Below, in pieces: positions 1 to 8,393 of a DNA stretch of 64,000 nt (the stretch's first letter is position 1; each line of letters begins with the position of its first letter). The stretch comes from Limnohabitans radicicola. Lineage in GTDB: Bacteria > Pseudomonadota > Gammaproteobacteria > Burkholderiales > Burkholderiaceae_C. Below the pieces are notes generated by a model. It saw only the letters and a program-made list of their open reading frames with translations. It searched no databases and was not told where the DNA came from. Where the stretch lies: contig NZ_JACYFT010000002.1 in the NCBI RefSeq assembly GCF_014837235.1, positions 62,001 to 126,000 of the forward strand, in the 5' to 3' direction. Both the position numbers and the translations under genes were made by a program.

Positions 1-1
1 C

Positions 2-238
2 GTGGTGGCCGCCGATGCACTTGACGCTCAGGTGCAGCAGCTGGTGGACGCGATTGTGGCCAAGCCCAGGGTGGCCGTGCAGATGGGCAAGCAATTGTTT
101 TACCAGCAGGCCGAGATGGGCATCGAGGCCGCTTACCAACTGGCCGGACAGACCATGGCCTGCAACATGGTGCACGAGGTGGCGCAAGAAGGTGTGCAGG
201 CCTTCATCGATAAAAGGAACCCGTCATGGCGTCTTTGA
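2..238 (+). CDS. enoyl-CoA hydratase/isomerase family protein, C-terminal fragment
   Basis: Only the last 78 or so codons lie in the window; the gene begins upstream of base 1. The residues resemble the C-terminal helices of crotonase-fold enoyl-CoA hydratases: a run of alanines and valines followed by a KQLFYQQAEMGIEAAY-like helix, ending with the usual HEVAQEGVQAFIDKR pattern. The catalytic oxyanion-hole region is not visible, so the substrate cannot be judged. The stop overlaps the start of the downstream channel gene by 13 bases, which suggests translational coupling. Confidence 0.8.
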   Translation: MVAADALDAQVQQLVDAIVAKPRVAVQMGKQLFYQQAEMGIEAAYQLAGQTMACNMVHEVAQEGVQAFIDKRNPSWRL

Positions 239-1506
239 ATGGGCACGCGGTGCAGATCGCCGATCCTTTGGCTTGGCTCGATTCATTGGCGCGTGCCGAG
301 TCCCTGCAGGTGTTGGGCGCGTTTGCCGCCAGCGTGGTTTTGGCTGCACTGGCCGTCTGGCTGTTGCGCAAGGCCCTGAAGGGTCATGAGTTGTCGGTGC
401 TCCTGGGCAAGCGTTTGTTTGACGGGGTGCTGTTCCCAACACTCTTGCTGGGGTTGACCTTTGTCGCCCGAACGCTGTTGACCGGTGACCATCCGCTGGC
501 GCTGTTTGGCATTTTGTTGCCTGTGTGCATTTCTCTGGCCCTCATCCGTTTGGGTGTCAAGGTGTTGCAGGTGGCGTTCGGGGAGGCGCCGTTCGTGCGG
601 GTGCTGGAGCGCACGATTTCCTGGGTCGCCTGGTTTGCTGTGGTGCTGTGGGTCACGGGCATTCTGCCCTTGATCCTGGAGGAGCTGGACCAGATCCAAT
701 GGAAGGTGGGGGCCTCCACGCTGTCGGTGCGCACTTTGCTGGAAGGGGCGTTGACAGCAGGAGCGGTGCTGATTTTCACGCTGTGGGTGTCGGCCGCGCT
801 GGAGTCGCGGCTGCTGCGCTCGGCCACAGGCAGTGATTTGTCGCTGCGCAAGGTGATCAGCAACACGGTGCGGGCCTTGCTGATGTTCGTGGGCGTATTG
901 TTGGCGCTGTCGTCTGTGGGCATCGATTTGACTGCCTTGTCGGTGCTGGGCGGTGCGGTGGGCGTGGGCATTGGTTTTGGCCTGCAAAAACTCGCCGCCA
1001 ATTACGTCAGCGGTTTCGTCATCTTGGCCGAACGCAGCATGCGCATTGGCGACATGGTGCGCGTCGATGGGTTCGAGGGCCGCATCACCGACATCAAGGC
1101 GCGCTACACCGTGATCCGCGCTTTGTCGGGGCGTGAGTCCATCGTGCCCAACGAGATGCTGATCACCAGCCGGGTCGAAAACCTGTCGCTCGCCGACCCC
1201 AAGGTGGCGCAGACGACGCAGGTGGCAGTGGCTTACAACAGCCCGGTGGATGAAGTGGTGCAGCTGCTCGAAGCCGCCTGCAAGGCGCAGTCCCGTGTGC
1301 TGGCCGAGCCTGCACCCGCTGCGTGCCTGTCCAGTTTCGGTGCCGATGGTTTGGAGTTCACGGTGACGTACTGGATTGCCGATCCGGAGAACGGACCGCT
1401 CAAGCTCAAGTCGGACATCAACCGCGCGATCTTGCAGGCCCTGAAGGCGCAGCAGATCGAGATCCCGTTCCCGCAGCGGGTGGTGCACAGCGCGGCACAC
1501 ACCTGA
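226..1506 (+). CDS. MscS-family mechanosensitive ion channel
   Basis: A 426-residue inner-membrane protein of the small-conductance mechanosensitive channel family, which opens on membrane tension to release solutes during hypo-osmotic shock. The first half carries several hydrophobic segments. The pore-lining helix and beta-domain signature is clear around residues 240-320: GGAVGVGIGFGLQKLAANYVSG, then RIGDMV, GFEGRITDIKARYTVIR and IVPNEMLITSRVENLS (each run is partial). It is longer than E. coli MscS and so belongs to the extended-TM subgroup. It starts inside the end of the hydratase gene and is followed by a bidirectional terminator. Confidence 0.9.
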   Translation: MASLNGHAVQIADPLAWLDSLARAESLQVLGAFAASVVLAALAVWLLRKALKGHELSVLLGKRLFDGVLFPTLLLGLTFVARTLLTGDHPLALFGILLPVCISLALIRLGVKVLQVAFGEAPFVRVLERTISWVAWFAVVLWVTGILPLILEELDQIQWKVGASTLSVRTLLEGALTAGAVLIFTLWVSAALESRLLRSATGSDLSLRKVISNTVRALLMFVGVLLALSSVGIDLTALSVLGGAVGVGIGFGLQKLAANYVSGFVILAERSMRIGDMVRVDGFEGRITDIKARYTVIRALSGRESIVPNEMLITSRVENLSLADPKVAQTTQVAVAYNSPVDEVVQLLEAACKAQSRVLAEPAPAACLSSFGADGLEFTVTYWIADPENGPLKLKSDINRAILQALKAQQIEIPFPQRVVHSAAHT

Positions 1507-1523
1507 AGCGTGACGCACCAAAG

Positions 1524-1553
1524 AAAAACGGCACGCCAAGGCGTGCCGTTTTT
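1524..1553. terminator. bidirectional intrinsic terminator between the MscS-type gene and dctM
   Basis: A perfect 8-bp stem (GGCACGCC/GGCGTGCC, 1530-1537 and 1540-1547) has a two-base loop. It is flanked by an A-run on the left and a T-run on the right, so it can end transcription from both convergent genes. Confidence 0.85.
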
Positions 1554-1571
1554 GTGAGGTTCTGGACGCGA

Positions 1572-2864
1572 TCAGTCCATCATCGAGGGCAGCCACAGGC
1601 TCAGGCCCGGGAACATCAGCAAGATGCCCAGCGTGATCACCAGCACCACCACCAGCGGCCACACGCCACGGAAGATGGTGCCCAGCCCCACCTTAGGCAG
1701 CAGGGTGTTGATCACGAACAGGTTCATGCCCACGGGCGGCGAAATCAGGCCGATCTGGATCACCATCACGATCAGCACACCGAACCACACGGGGTCAAAG
1801 CCAAGCTGGGTGACGATGGGGAAGAACAGCGGAATGGTCAGCAGCACCATGGTCAGCTCTTCCATCACAGTGCCCAGGATCACATAGATCAGCATCATGG
1901 CGCCCACGATCATCAGAGGGGACAGACCCAGGTGGGTGATCCACTCTTTCAGCTCCATCGGCATGCTGGTGAAGTTCACGAAGTTGGCAAACACCGTGGC
2001 CGAGATCAGCAGCGTGAACAGCATGGCGGTGGTGCGGGCCGACTCGACCAGCACTTCGAACAGGGCTTTGAAGCTCAGCGCGCCACGGGCCACAGCGAAC
2101 AGGAAGGCGCCCATGGCCCCCATGCCTGCGCCTTCGGTCGCGGTGAAGAAGCCGCCATAGATGCCGCCCAGCACAATGACCACCAACAGCAAAACGCCCC
2201 AGATGCCGCGCAGTGCGGCCCAGCGTTGGGCCCAGGTGAACTTATCGCCAGCAGGTGCATGCTGTGGGTCGCGCGAGGTCATGATGAGCACCGCCACCAT
2301 CATCAAGATGGCGGTCAGGATGCCGGGGATGACGCCTGCTGCGAACAGCTTGCCGATGTGGGTTTCGGTGATGATGCCGTAGATCACCATGATGGTGGAC
2401 GGCGGGATCATGATGCCCAGGGTGCCGCCTGCTGCGATCACGCCTGTGGACAAGGCATCGCTGTAGCCGAGTTTTTTCATCGACGGGTAAGCCACCTTGC
2501 TCATGGTGGCTGCTGTGGCAATCGACGAGCCGCAAATGGCCCCAAAGCCCGCGCAAGCGGCGATGGTGGCGTGTGCCAGACCGCCACGGCGGTGACCGAT
2601 GAAAGTGTAGGCCGCATGAAAGAGTTCATGCGCCAAACCTGCGCGGGCCACAAAGTTGCCCATCAGGATAAACAGCGGGATCACCGACAAGGTGTAGGCA
2701 AAACCGGTTTCGTAAACCACTTGGGCAGTGCTGGCGAGGGCAGGCATCCAGCCACGGGTCAGGCCAATGCCAACGAGGCCCACGAGGCCCATGGAGAAAG
2801 CCAAGGGCACGCGCAAAAGCGCCAGGCCAAAGATGGCCGCAAATCCAATCAGCGCTTCAATCAC
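1572..2864 (-). CDS. dctM: TRAP transporter large permease subunit (DctM)
   Basis: A 430-residue, very hydrophobic protein with about 12 predicted membrane segments. It is the ion-coupled transport subunit of a tripartite ATP-independent periplasmic (TRAP) carrier for organic acids. Family motifs include GTLGIMIPPSTIMVIYG near the middle and LGTVMEELTMVLLTIPLFFP later. I choose the GTG at 2864 because it gives the normal family length (ViEALIGFAAIF...) and its GTGA overlaps the dctQ stop by 4 bases. A longer frame reading back to 2936 would run into dctQ and looks non-native. It forms one operon with dctP and dctQ. Confidence 0.93.
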   Translation of the reverse strand: MIEALIGFAAIFGLALLRVPLAFSMGLVGLVGIGLTRGWMPALASTAQVVYETGFAYTLSVIPLFILMGNFVARAGLAHELFHAAYTFIGHRRGGLAHATIAACAGFGAICGSSIATAATMSKVAYPSMKKLGYSDALSTGVIAAGGTLGIMIPPSTIMVIYGIITETHIGKLFAAGVIPGILTAILMMVAVLIMTSRDPQHAPAGDKFTWAQRWAALRGIWGVLLLVVIVLGGIYGGFFTATEGAGMGAMGAFLFAVARGALSFKALFEVLVESARTTAMLFTLLISATVFANFVNFTSMPMELKEWITHLGLSPLMIVGAMMLIYVILGTVMEELTMVLLTIPLFFPIVTQLGFDPVWFGVLIVMVIQIGLISPPVGMNLFVINTLLPKVGLGTIFRGVWPLVVVLVITLGILLMFPGLSLWLPSMMD

Positions 2865-3337
2865 AGCACGCCCCCTTCGTTGTCTTGTTGTTCCTTGAAC
2901 ATCAAGCCCAAGTGGATGATGCCCGTGAAGGCGCAAAGTAGGCCCATGCCATAGATGAACGGGGCCTTGAGGATTTTGAGTTGTGCTGTGGTTTCACCGG
3001 TTTCGAGGAAGTCGCCTCCGGTTTTCCACATCAGCCAACCCAACGCAATCAAAGCCGCACCGCACAGCAGATGCACCAAGGCGCACTGGATCTTCTTGAG
3101 AAATTCAGGCAGGTAGGGGTCCATCGAGTCGAACACCACGTGTTCACCGCGCTCGGACACCAGGGGGAGGGCACCGAAGATGACAACCACCATCAGCAGC
3201 TCGGTCAGCTCCAGCGAGCCGGTGATCGAGTTGTCGAGCAGTTTGCGCCCGCCTACATCCAGAAATGTGAGCAGCATGATCGCAAACAGCGCGATACCGG
3301 CCAGCAGCCCGCAAAGGGTTTCAAGCAATTTTTTCAA
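2861..3337 (-). CDS. dctQ: TRAP transporter small permease subunit (DctQ)
   Basis: A 158-residue protein with four hydrophobic segments, the usual size and topology of DctQ, which partners DctM in the inner membrane. Segments lie near residues 8-26, 45-60, 88-105 and 130-147. It lies between the receptor gene and dctM, with a 4-base overlap to dctM. The substrate cannot be read from it. Confidence 0.9.
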   Translation of the reverse strand: MKKLLETLCGLLAGIALFAIMLLTFLDVGGRKLLDNSITGSLELTELLMVVVIFGALPLVSERGEHVVFDSMDPYLPEFLKKIQCALVHLLCGAALIALGWLMWKTGGDFLETGETTAQLKILKAPFIYGMGLLCAFTGIIHLGLMFKEQQDNEGGVL

Positions 3338-3360
3338 AACAGGGGTCTTTCAAATTCAAA

Positions 3361-3390
3361 GGCGGTCCCTTCTTGCAGACAGGGACCGCC
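3361..3390 (-). promoter_or_regulatory. intercistronic hairpin between dctP and dctQ
   Basis: A perfect 10-bp inverted repeat (GGCGGTCCCT and AGGGACCGCC) with a 10-base loop sits in the 88-base gap between dctP and dctQ. The T-tract after it on the minus strand is interrupted. I therefore read it as an attenuator or mRNA-stabilising hairpin that raises receptor over permease levels, not as a full terminator. Confidence 0.6.
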
Positions 3391-3425
3391 CATTGTTCTT
3401 CACGCCCACAGGGGCAAAGCGGGAA

Positions 3426-4442
3426 TCACTTCTCCAGTTTGGCGATTTCGGCGCGGAAGTCCGCCAGCACCTTGGCAGGGTTCTTCAGGCCCTTGGCTTC
3501 GGCAGCCTTGATCCAGGCTTGCTCCAGGGGCGCGGTTTTGGCTTTGACGTCGGCAACAAACTTGGCATCGGCTTTGGTCACGACCACGCCGTTGACCTGC
3601 ATCAGCGCAAAAGCGCGGCGGTCCACTTTGTCCCAGCCGCGGCCAAAGATGCGGGCAGCGGTTTCACCGGAGATGTCGTCGACAGCTTTTTTGTCTTCGG
3701 GCGAGAGTTTGTCGTACTTGGCCTGGTTCATCATGAAGACAAAGCTGGTGTTGTACAAGCCGCCGGGGAAGGTGGTGGCGTGCTTGATGATTTTGTCGAT
3801 CTTGAACGATTCGGTCGATTCAGCCGGGAACAGCGTGCCGTCCATCACGCCGCTGGACAGAAGTTCATAAGAGTCGGGTGCGGGTTTGAGGGTCACGTTC
3901 ATGCCCAGGGTTTTGGACATCTCGTTGACCATGCCGCCGCCCACGCGGAATTTCAGACCGGAAAGGTCATCCACCTTGGTGATGGCGCGCTTGGTGTTGA
4001 ACACGATGCCAGGGCCGTGGGTGAAGAGGCTGATGACTTTGACGCCGGGGTGTTCCGCAGCGACCTCGGGGTGCTTGCTGGTGACGCGGCTGAAAGCGAT
4101 GGAAATGGTTTCAGAGCTGTTGCCCAGGAAGGGCAGTTCTGCCATTTGAGGGGTGACGAAGCGGCCGGGCGTGTAGCCGTGTACGGTGTAGGACAAATCG
4201 GCCAGGCCATTCTTGATGGCGTCATAGGTGCCGGGGGCGGGGGAGACACCACGGGGCAGGATGTTGCATTTGATGCGGCCTTTGGTGTTGGCTTCGAGCA
4301 GGTCGCACCATTCTTTTTGCGCCATGCTGGCGGTGTGGGTGGGGGGCAGCCAGCTCGAGACGGTCAGCACGGTCTGTGCCTGGGCCACGCCAGTGAAACC
4401 CGCCAGAGCGGCCAAAGAGAGGGAAACAAGGGTTTTTTTCAT
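3426..4442 (-). CDS. dctP: TRAP transporter substrate-binding protein (DctP family)
   Basis: A 338-residue periplasmic receptor that captures the substrate for the DctQM permease. It starts with a typical Sec signal (MKKTLVSLSLAALAGFTG, cleavage after AQA). The DctP core includes SWLPPTHTASMAQKEWCDLLE, then KFRVGGG and the later KVADVKAKTAPLEQAW-like helix. The ATG at 4442 is preferred over the one at 4454 because a GGAG box lies 6 bases before it. Binding-site residues do not let me name the ligand, which is probably a carboxylate. It is divergent from etfB. Confidence 0.92.
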   Translation of the reverse strand: MKKTLVSLSLAALAGFTGVAQAQTVLTVSSWLPPTHTASMAQKEWCDLLEANTKGRIKCNILPRGVSPAPGTYDAIKNGLADLSYTVHGYTPGRFVTPQMAELPFLGNSSETISIAFSRVTSKHPEVAAEHPGVKVISLFTHGPGIVFNTKRAITKVDDLSGLKFRVGGGMVNEMSKTLGMNVTLKPAPDSYELLSSGVMDGTLFPAESTESFKIDKIIKHATTFPGGLYNTSFVFMMNQAKYDKLSPEDKKAVDDISGETAARIFGRGWDKVDRRAFALMQVNGVVVTKADAKFVADVKAKTAPLEQAWIKAAEAKGLKNPAKVLADFRAEIAKLEK

Positions 4443-4518
4443 CGCGGACTCCACGCAAATTGGTTACAAAACATAATCTAATCCGAAGTCGGCCAGACTG
4501 CACTCCATGCTAACCCTT

Positions 4519-4544
4519 ATTCGCCGACCGTTTGGTCGGTGAAT
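4519..4544. promoter_or_regulatory. TetR-type palindromic operator candidate
   Basis: The core CCGACC-GTTT-GGTCGG (4524-4539) is a perfect inverted repeat. It extends outward to attc...gaat with one mismatch, 26 bases in all. It lies 77 bases before dctP and 172 bases before etfB. The size and form are typical of TetR-family sites such as those controlling fatty-acid oxidation genes in betaproteobacteria; the regulator is not in the window. Confidence 0.6.
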
Positions 4545-4647
4545 TCCCGAGGTTAGGATGTGCCAATAAAAGACATCAGCCCATGTAAAATGCGAACGAC
4601 CGTGCTTTTTTGTGTGGATTTCGAGACATCGGGATCTGACTTGGTGC

Positions 4648-4677
4648 ACAATTGACGTTAACGTAAACGTCAATTGT
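4648..4677. promoter_or_regulatory. 30-base palindrome in the etfBA promoter (LiuR-like operator candidate)
   Basis: Two perfect 12-bp arms, ACAATTGACGTT and AACGTCAATTGT, are separated by six bases (AACGTA). The site ends 38 bases before the etfB start. The TTGACGTtaACGTaaACGTCAA pattern resembles operators of MerR-family LiuR-type regulators of branched-chain acyl-CoA catabolism. That match is from memory and not computed. Confidence 0.65.
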
Positions 4678-4715
4678 TTTCTGGCTTTCAAAATCAATCC
4701 AACGGAGATGCTTAA

Positions 4716-5471
4716 ATGAAAATTCTCGTGCCCGTGAAACGCGTGGTGGACTACAACGTCAAGGTGCGTGTGAAGTCCGACAACAGCGGCGTGGACATCG
4801 CCAACGTCAAGATGAGCATGAACCCGTTTGACGAAATTGCTGTCGAAGAAGCCGTGCGCCTCAAAGAAAAAGGCTTGGCCACCGAAGTGATCGCTGTGTC
4901 ATGCGGCGTGACCCAGTGCCAGGAAACCCTGCGCACCGCCATGGCCATCGGCGCGGACCGTGGCATCCTGGTGGAGACCCCGGCCGATCTGGACCTGCAG
5001 CCCCTGGCGGTGGCCAAGCTCCTCAAGGCCTTGGTCGACAAAGAACAACCCGGCCTGATCATTCTGGGCAAGCAAGCGATCGACGACGATTGCAACCAGA
5101 CCGGCCAGATGCTGGCGGCCTTGGCCGATTTGCCCCAGGCCACATTTGCCTCCAAGGTCGAGATCGTGGACGGCAAAGCCCAGGTGACCCGCGAGATCGA
5201 CGGAGGTCTGGAGACTTTGTCGGTGTCTTTGCCTGCAGTGGTGACCACCGATTTGCGCCTGAACGAGCCACGTTATGTGACCTTGCCCAACATCATGAAG
5301 GCCAAGAAAAAGCAGCTCGACACCTTCAAGCCTGAAGACCTGGGCGTGGATGTGGCCCCCCGCATCAAGACCCTCAAGGTCGCTGAACCCGCCAAGCGCA
5401 GCGCCGGCATCAAGGTGCCCGATGTCGCCACCCTGGTGGACAAGCTCAAAAACGTCGCCAAAGTCATCTGA
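4716..5471 (+). CDS. etfB: electron transfer flavoprotein beta subunit
   Basis: A 251-residue EtfB, the usual length for proteobacterial ETF beta. With EtfA it carries electrons from acyl-CoA dehydrogenases to ETF:quinone oxidoreductase in the membrane. The start [18 protein letters not shown], the [18 protein letters not shown] segment and the [17 protein letters not shown] region are characteristic; the C-terminal AKKKQLDTF stretch also fits. A GGAG box lies 8 bases before the ATG. It is followed after 11 bases by etfA and lies downstream of two candidate operators. Confidence 0.97.
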   Translation: MKILVPVKRVVDYNVKVRVKSDNSGVDIANVKMSMNPFDEIAVEEAVRLKEKGLATEVIAVSCGVTQCQETLRTAMAIGADRGILVETPADLDLQPLAVAKLLKALVDKEQPGLIILGKQAIDDDCNQTGQMLAALADLPQATFASKVEIVDGKAQVTREIDGGLETLSVSLPAVVTTDLRLNEPRYVTLPNIMKAKKKQLDTFKPEDLGVDVAPRIKTLKVAEPAKRSAGIKVPDVATLVDKLKNVAKVI

Positions 5472-5482
5472 GGAGCCCCAAC

Positions 5483-6415
5483 ATGACCGCACTCGTCATT
5501 GCAGAACACGACAACGCCTCGATCAAAGGCGCGACCCTGAACACCGTCACAGCCGCGGCCGCCTGCGGCGGTGACGTGCACGTGCTGGTGGCTGGCCACA
5601 ACGCTGGCGCTGCGGCTCAAGCCGCCGCCCAGATTGCTGGTGTTGCCAAAGTCATTCATGCTGACAGCGAAGCCCTGGCCCATGGCCTGGCCGAAAACGT
5701 GGCCGCCCAAGTGCTCACGATCGCGGGCAACTACACCCACATCCTGTTCCCCGCTACTGCTGGCGGCAAGAACGTGGCCCCCCGCGTAGCAGCCAAACTG
5801 GATGTGGCCCAGATCTCCGACATCACCAAGGTGGAGTCGGCCGACACTTTCGAGCGTCCGATCTACGCTGGCAACGCCATCGCCACCGTGCAAAGCAGCG
5901 ACGCCACCAAAGTGATCACCGTGCGCACCACCGGCTTTGACGCCGCCGCCGCCACGGGTGGCTCGGCAGCCTTGGAAAGCGCCGCTGCGCAAGCAGACAG
6001 TGGCAAGAGCAGCTTCAAGGGCAGCGAGATCGCCAAGAACGACCGCCCCGAGCTGACGGCCGCCAAGATCATCGTGTCGGGTGGCCGCGCTCTGGGCAGC
6101 TCCGAAAAGTTCAACGAAGTCATGACGCCCCTGGCCGACAAGTTGGGCGCAGCCATCGGTGCCAGCCGAGCCGCAGTCGATGCAGGCTACGCGGCCAACG
6201 ACCTGCAAGTGGGCCAGACCGGCAAGATCGTGGCGCCTCAGCTGTATGTCGCTTGTGGCATCTCGGGTGCGATCCAGCACTTGGCTGGCATGAAGGACTC
6301 CAAAGTGATCGTGGCGATCAACAAGGATCCTGAAGCGCCGATCTTCAGCGTGGCGGACTTCGGCCTCGAAGCCGATCTCTTTGCCGCTGTGCCTGAGTTG
6401 ACCCAGGCCCTTTGA
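5483..6415 (+). CDS. etfA: electron transfer flavoprotein alpha subunit
   Basis: A 310-residue EtfA, which holds FAD and partners EtfB. The C-terminal FAD-binding signature is complete: the [16 protein letters not shown] segment, then [23 protein letters not shown], then [17 protein letters not shown] and [16 protein letters not shown] (each a partial run), in the normal order between about residues 190 and 300. It has a GAGG ribosome site and ends just before a strong terminator, yet the acyl-CoA dehydrogenase that would feed it lies directly beyond. Confidence 0.97.
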   Translation: MTALVIAEHDNASIKGATLNTVTAAAACGGDVHVLVAGHNAGAAAQAAAQIAGVAKVIHADSEALAHGLAENVAAQVLTIAGNYTHILFPATAGGKNVAPRVAAKLDVAQISDITKVESADTFERPIYAGNAIATVQSSDATKVITVRTTGFDAAAATGGSAALESAAAQADSGKSSFKGSEIAKNDRPELTAAKIIVSGGRALGSSEKFNEVMTPLADKLGAAIGASRAAVDAGYAANDLQVGQTGKIVAPQLYVACGISGAIQHLAGMKDSKVIVAINKDPEAPIFSVADFGLEADLFAAVPELTQAL

Positions 6416-6430
6416 TCCATCAGCGCACCG

Positions 6431-6458
6431 AAAAAGGCATCGTTCGCGATGCCTTTTT
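6431..6458 (+). terminator. intrinsic terminator after etfA
   Basis: A perfect 12-bp stem (AAAAAGGCATCG with its complement) is closed by a TTCG loop and followed by a T-run. It separates etfBA from the acyl-CoA dehydrogenase, which must have its own promoter or depend on readthrough. Confidence 0.9.
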
Positions 6459-6490
6459 TGTAACTTCACACAGACTTACCGGAGACTTTC

Positions 6491-8314
6491 ATGAGCTACA
6501 CCGCCCCCCTCAAGGACATGCTGTTCAACATCGAGCACTTGGCACGCATTGACCAGATTGCACAGATTCCCGGCTTTGAAGACGCCGGTCTGGAAACCGC
6601 ACAAGCGGTGCTCGAGGAGTGCGGCAAGCTCAACCGCGATGTGATCGCGCCATTGAACTGGGAAGGCGACAAGAACCCGTCATTCCACCACGACGGCAAC
6701 CAGGTCACGACCACACCCGGCTTCAAGGACGCCTACAAGCAGTTCACCGAAGGTGGCTGGCAGAGCCTGCAGCACCCGGCTGACTTTGGCGGTCAGGGCC
6801 TGCCCAAGACCATTGGCGCGGCCTGCGGTGAGATGCTCAATTCGGCCAACATGAGCTTTGCCCTGTGCCCCATGCTGACCGACGGCGCGATCGAAGCGCT
6901 GCTGACCGCAGGTTCGGACGAACTCAAAGCCACCTACCTGGAAAAACTGATCTCTGGCGAATGGACCGGCACCATGAACCTGACCGAGCCACAAGCTGGT
7001 TCGGACTTGGCTGCTGTGCGCACCCGTGCCGAGCCCCAGCCCGATGGTACCTACAAGGTGTTCGGCACCAAAATTTTCATCACCTACGGTGAGCACGACA
7101 TGGCCGAGAACATCGTGCACCTGGTGCTGGCCCGCGTGCAGGGCGCGCCCGAGGGCGTCAAGGGCATCAGCCTGTTTGTGGTGCCCAAGTTCCTGGTCAA
7201 GGCCGATGGTTCGCTGGGTGAGCGCAACGACGTGCACTGCGTGAGCATCGAGCACAAGATGGGCATCAAGGCCAGCCCTACGGCGGTCTTGCAGTACGGT
7301 GACGGCATGGCGGCGAGCATTGCAGACAGCACCGGACCCGGCGCTGTGGGCTACCTGGTGGGCGAAGAAAACCGTGGCCTCGAATACATGTTCATCATGA
7401 TGAACGCGGCCCGTTACGCGGTGGGTGTGCAGGGCATCTCGATTGCCGAGCGCGCTTACCAAAAGGCCGTGCAGTACGCCCGTGACCGCGTGCAAAGCCG
7501 CCCGGTCGATGGCAGCTTGCCCGCCGCAGGCCCCATCATTCACCACCCCGATGTGCGCCGCATGCTCATGACCATGCGCGCCTACACCGAAGGCTGCCGC
7601 TCGCTGGCCTCTGTGGCCGCAGCCGCCTATGACGCCGCGCACCACCACCCCGATGCCGAAGTGCGCAAGCAAAACCAGTCCTTCTATGAATTCATGGTGC
7701 CCCTGGTCAAAGGCTACAGCACCGAGATGAGCCTGGAAGTGACCAGCCTGGGCGTGCAGGTGCACGGCGGCATGGGCTTCATCGAAGAAACCGGCTGTGC
7801 GCAGTACTACCGTGACGCCAAGATCCTGACGATCTACGAAGGCACCACCGCCATCCAGGCCAACGACCTGGTCGGCCGCAAGACCTCGCGCGATGGTGGC
7901 CAGACCGCCAAAGCCCTGGCCGATCAAGTGGCACAGACCGAAGCCCAATTGCTGGCTTCTGGCCACGCAGACGCACTGGCCATGGCCAAGCGTTTGAAGG
8001 CCGCCCGTGAAGCCTATGTGGATGTGGTCAACTTTGTCGCAGGCAACACCAAAGCCAAGCCCAACGATGTGTTCGCAGGCAGCGTGCCTTACCTCATGCT
8101 CACTGGCAACCTGATGGCCGGCTGGCAGATGGGCCGCGCCATGCTGGTGGCCCTGAGCCCAGAGGCGCAGGCGCAAGACGCCGCCTTCATGGCCAGCAAG
8201 GTCACCACGGCGCGTTTCTATGCCGACCACATCCTGTCCAAGGTGCCGGGCATCCGCGACAGCATCGTGGAAGGTGCTGGCAGCGTGACCGAGCTGGCAC
8301 TCGACGCTTTCTGA
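6491..8314 (+). CDS. acyl-CoA dehydrogenase, long form with C-terminal extension
   Basis: A 607-residue flavoprotein of the acyl-CoA dehydrogenase family, oxidising an acyl-CoA to the 2-enoyl-CoA and passing electrons to ETF. The middle domain has TEPQAGSDLAAVRTRA and FGTKIFITYGEHDM. The catalytic glutamate sits in the ILTIYEGTTAIQANDL segment near residue 455. After it comes an extra domain of about 130 residues, as in the 590-610-residue subgroup. RBS GGAGA precedes the ATG. It is a paralogue of the dehydrogenase at 27507-29228. Chain-length preference is not readable. Confidence 0.94.
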   Translation: MSYTAPLKDMLFNIEHLARIDQIAQIPGFEDAGLETAQAVLEECGKLNRDVIAPLNWEGDKNPSFHHDGNQVTTTPGFKDAYKQFTEGGWQSLQHPADFGGQGLPKTIGAACGEMLNSANMSFALCPMLTDGAIEALLTAGSDELKATYLEKLISGEWTGTMNLTEPQAGSDLAAVRTRAEPQPDGTYKVFGTKIFITYGEHDMAENIVHLVLARVQGAPEGVKGISLFVVPKFLVKADGSLGERNDVHCVSIEHKMGIKASPTAVLQYGDGMAASIADSTGPGAVGYLVGEENRGLEYMFIMMNAARYAVGVQGISIAERAYQKAVQYARDRVQSRPVDGSLPAAGPIIHHPDVRRMLMTMRAYTEGCRSLASVAAAAYDAAHHHPDAEVRKQNQSFYEFMVPLVKGYSTEMSLEVTSLGVQVHGGMGFIEETGCAQYYRDAKILTIYEGTTAIQANDLVGRKTSRDGGQTAKALADQVAQTEAQLLASGHADALAMAKRLKAAREAYVDVVNFVAGNTKAKPNDVFAGSVPYLMLTGNLMAGWQMGRAMLVALSPEAQAQDAAFMASKVTTARFYADHILSKVPGIRDSIVEGAGSVTELALDAF

Positions 8315-8336
8315 TCTCAAGGGCATGTCGCCCCGC

Positions 8337-8360
8337 AGACAGCCCCGCAAGGGGCTGTCT
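8337..8360 (+). terminator. hairpin after the acyl-CoA dehydrogenase
   Basis: A 10-bp stem (AGACAGCCCC/GGGGCTGTCT) with a GCAA loop lies 22 bases after the stop. The T-run is only three bases, so termination strength is uncertain. Confidence 0.6.
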
Positions 8361-8393
8361 TTGACAATGCATCACCCAGATTGAGGAGACCCC

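Noticed and set aside
4464..4697. A 77-codon open frame on the minus strand between dctP and etfB
   Set aside because: It covers both palindromes, has no ribosome site and its residues look like random translation of promoter DNA.
6680..8350. A 556-codon minus-strand frame opposite the acyl-CoA dehydrogenase
   Set aside because: It shadows a clearly conserved gene and has no recognisable domain; the same applies to long antisense frames at 283-1662, 11098-12828, 18561-20876 and 22629-24590.
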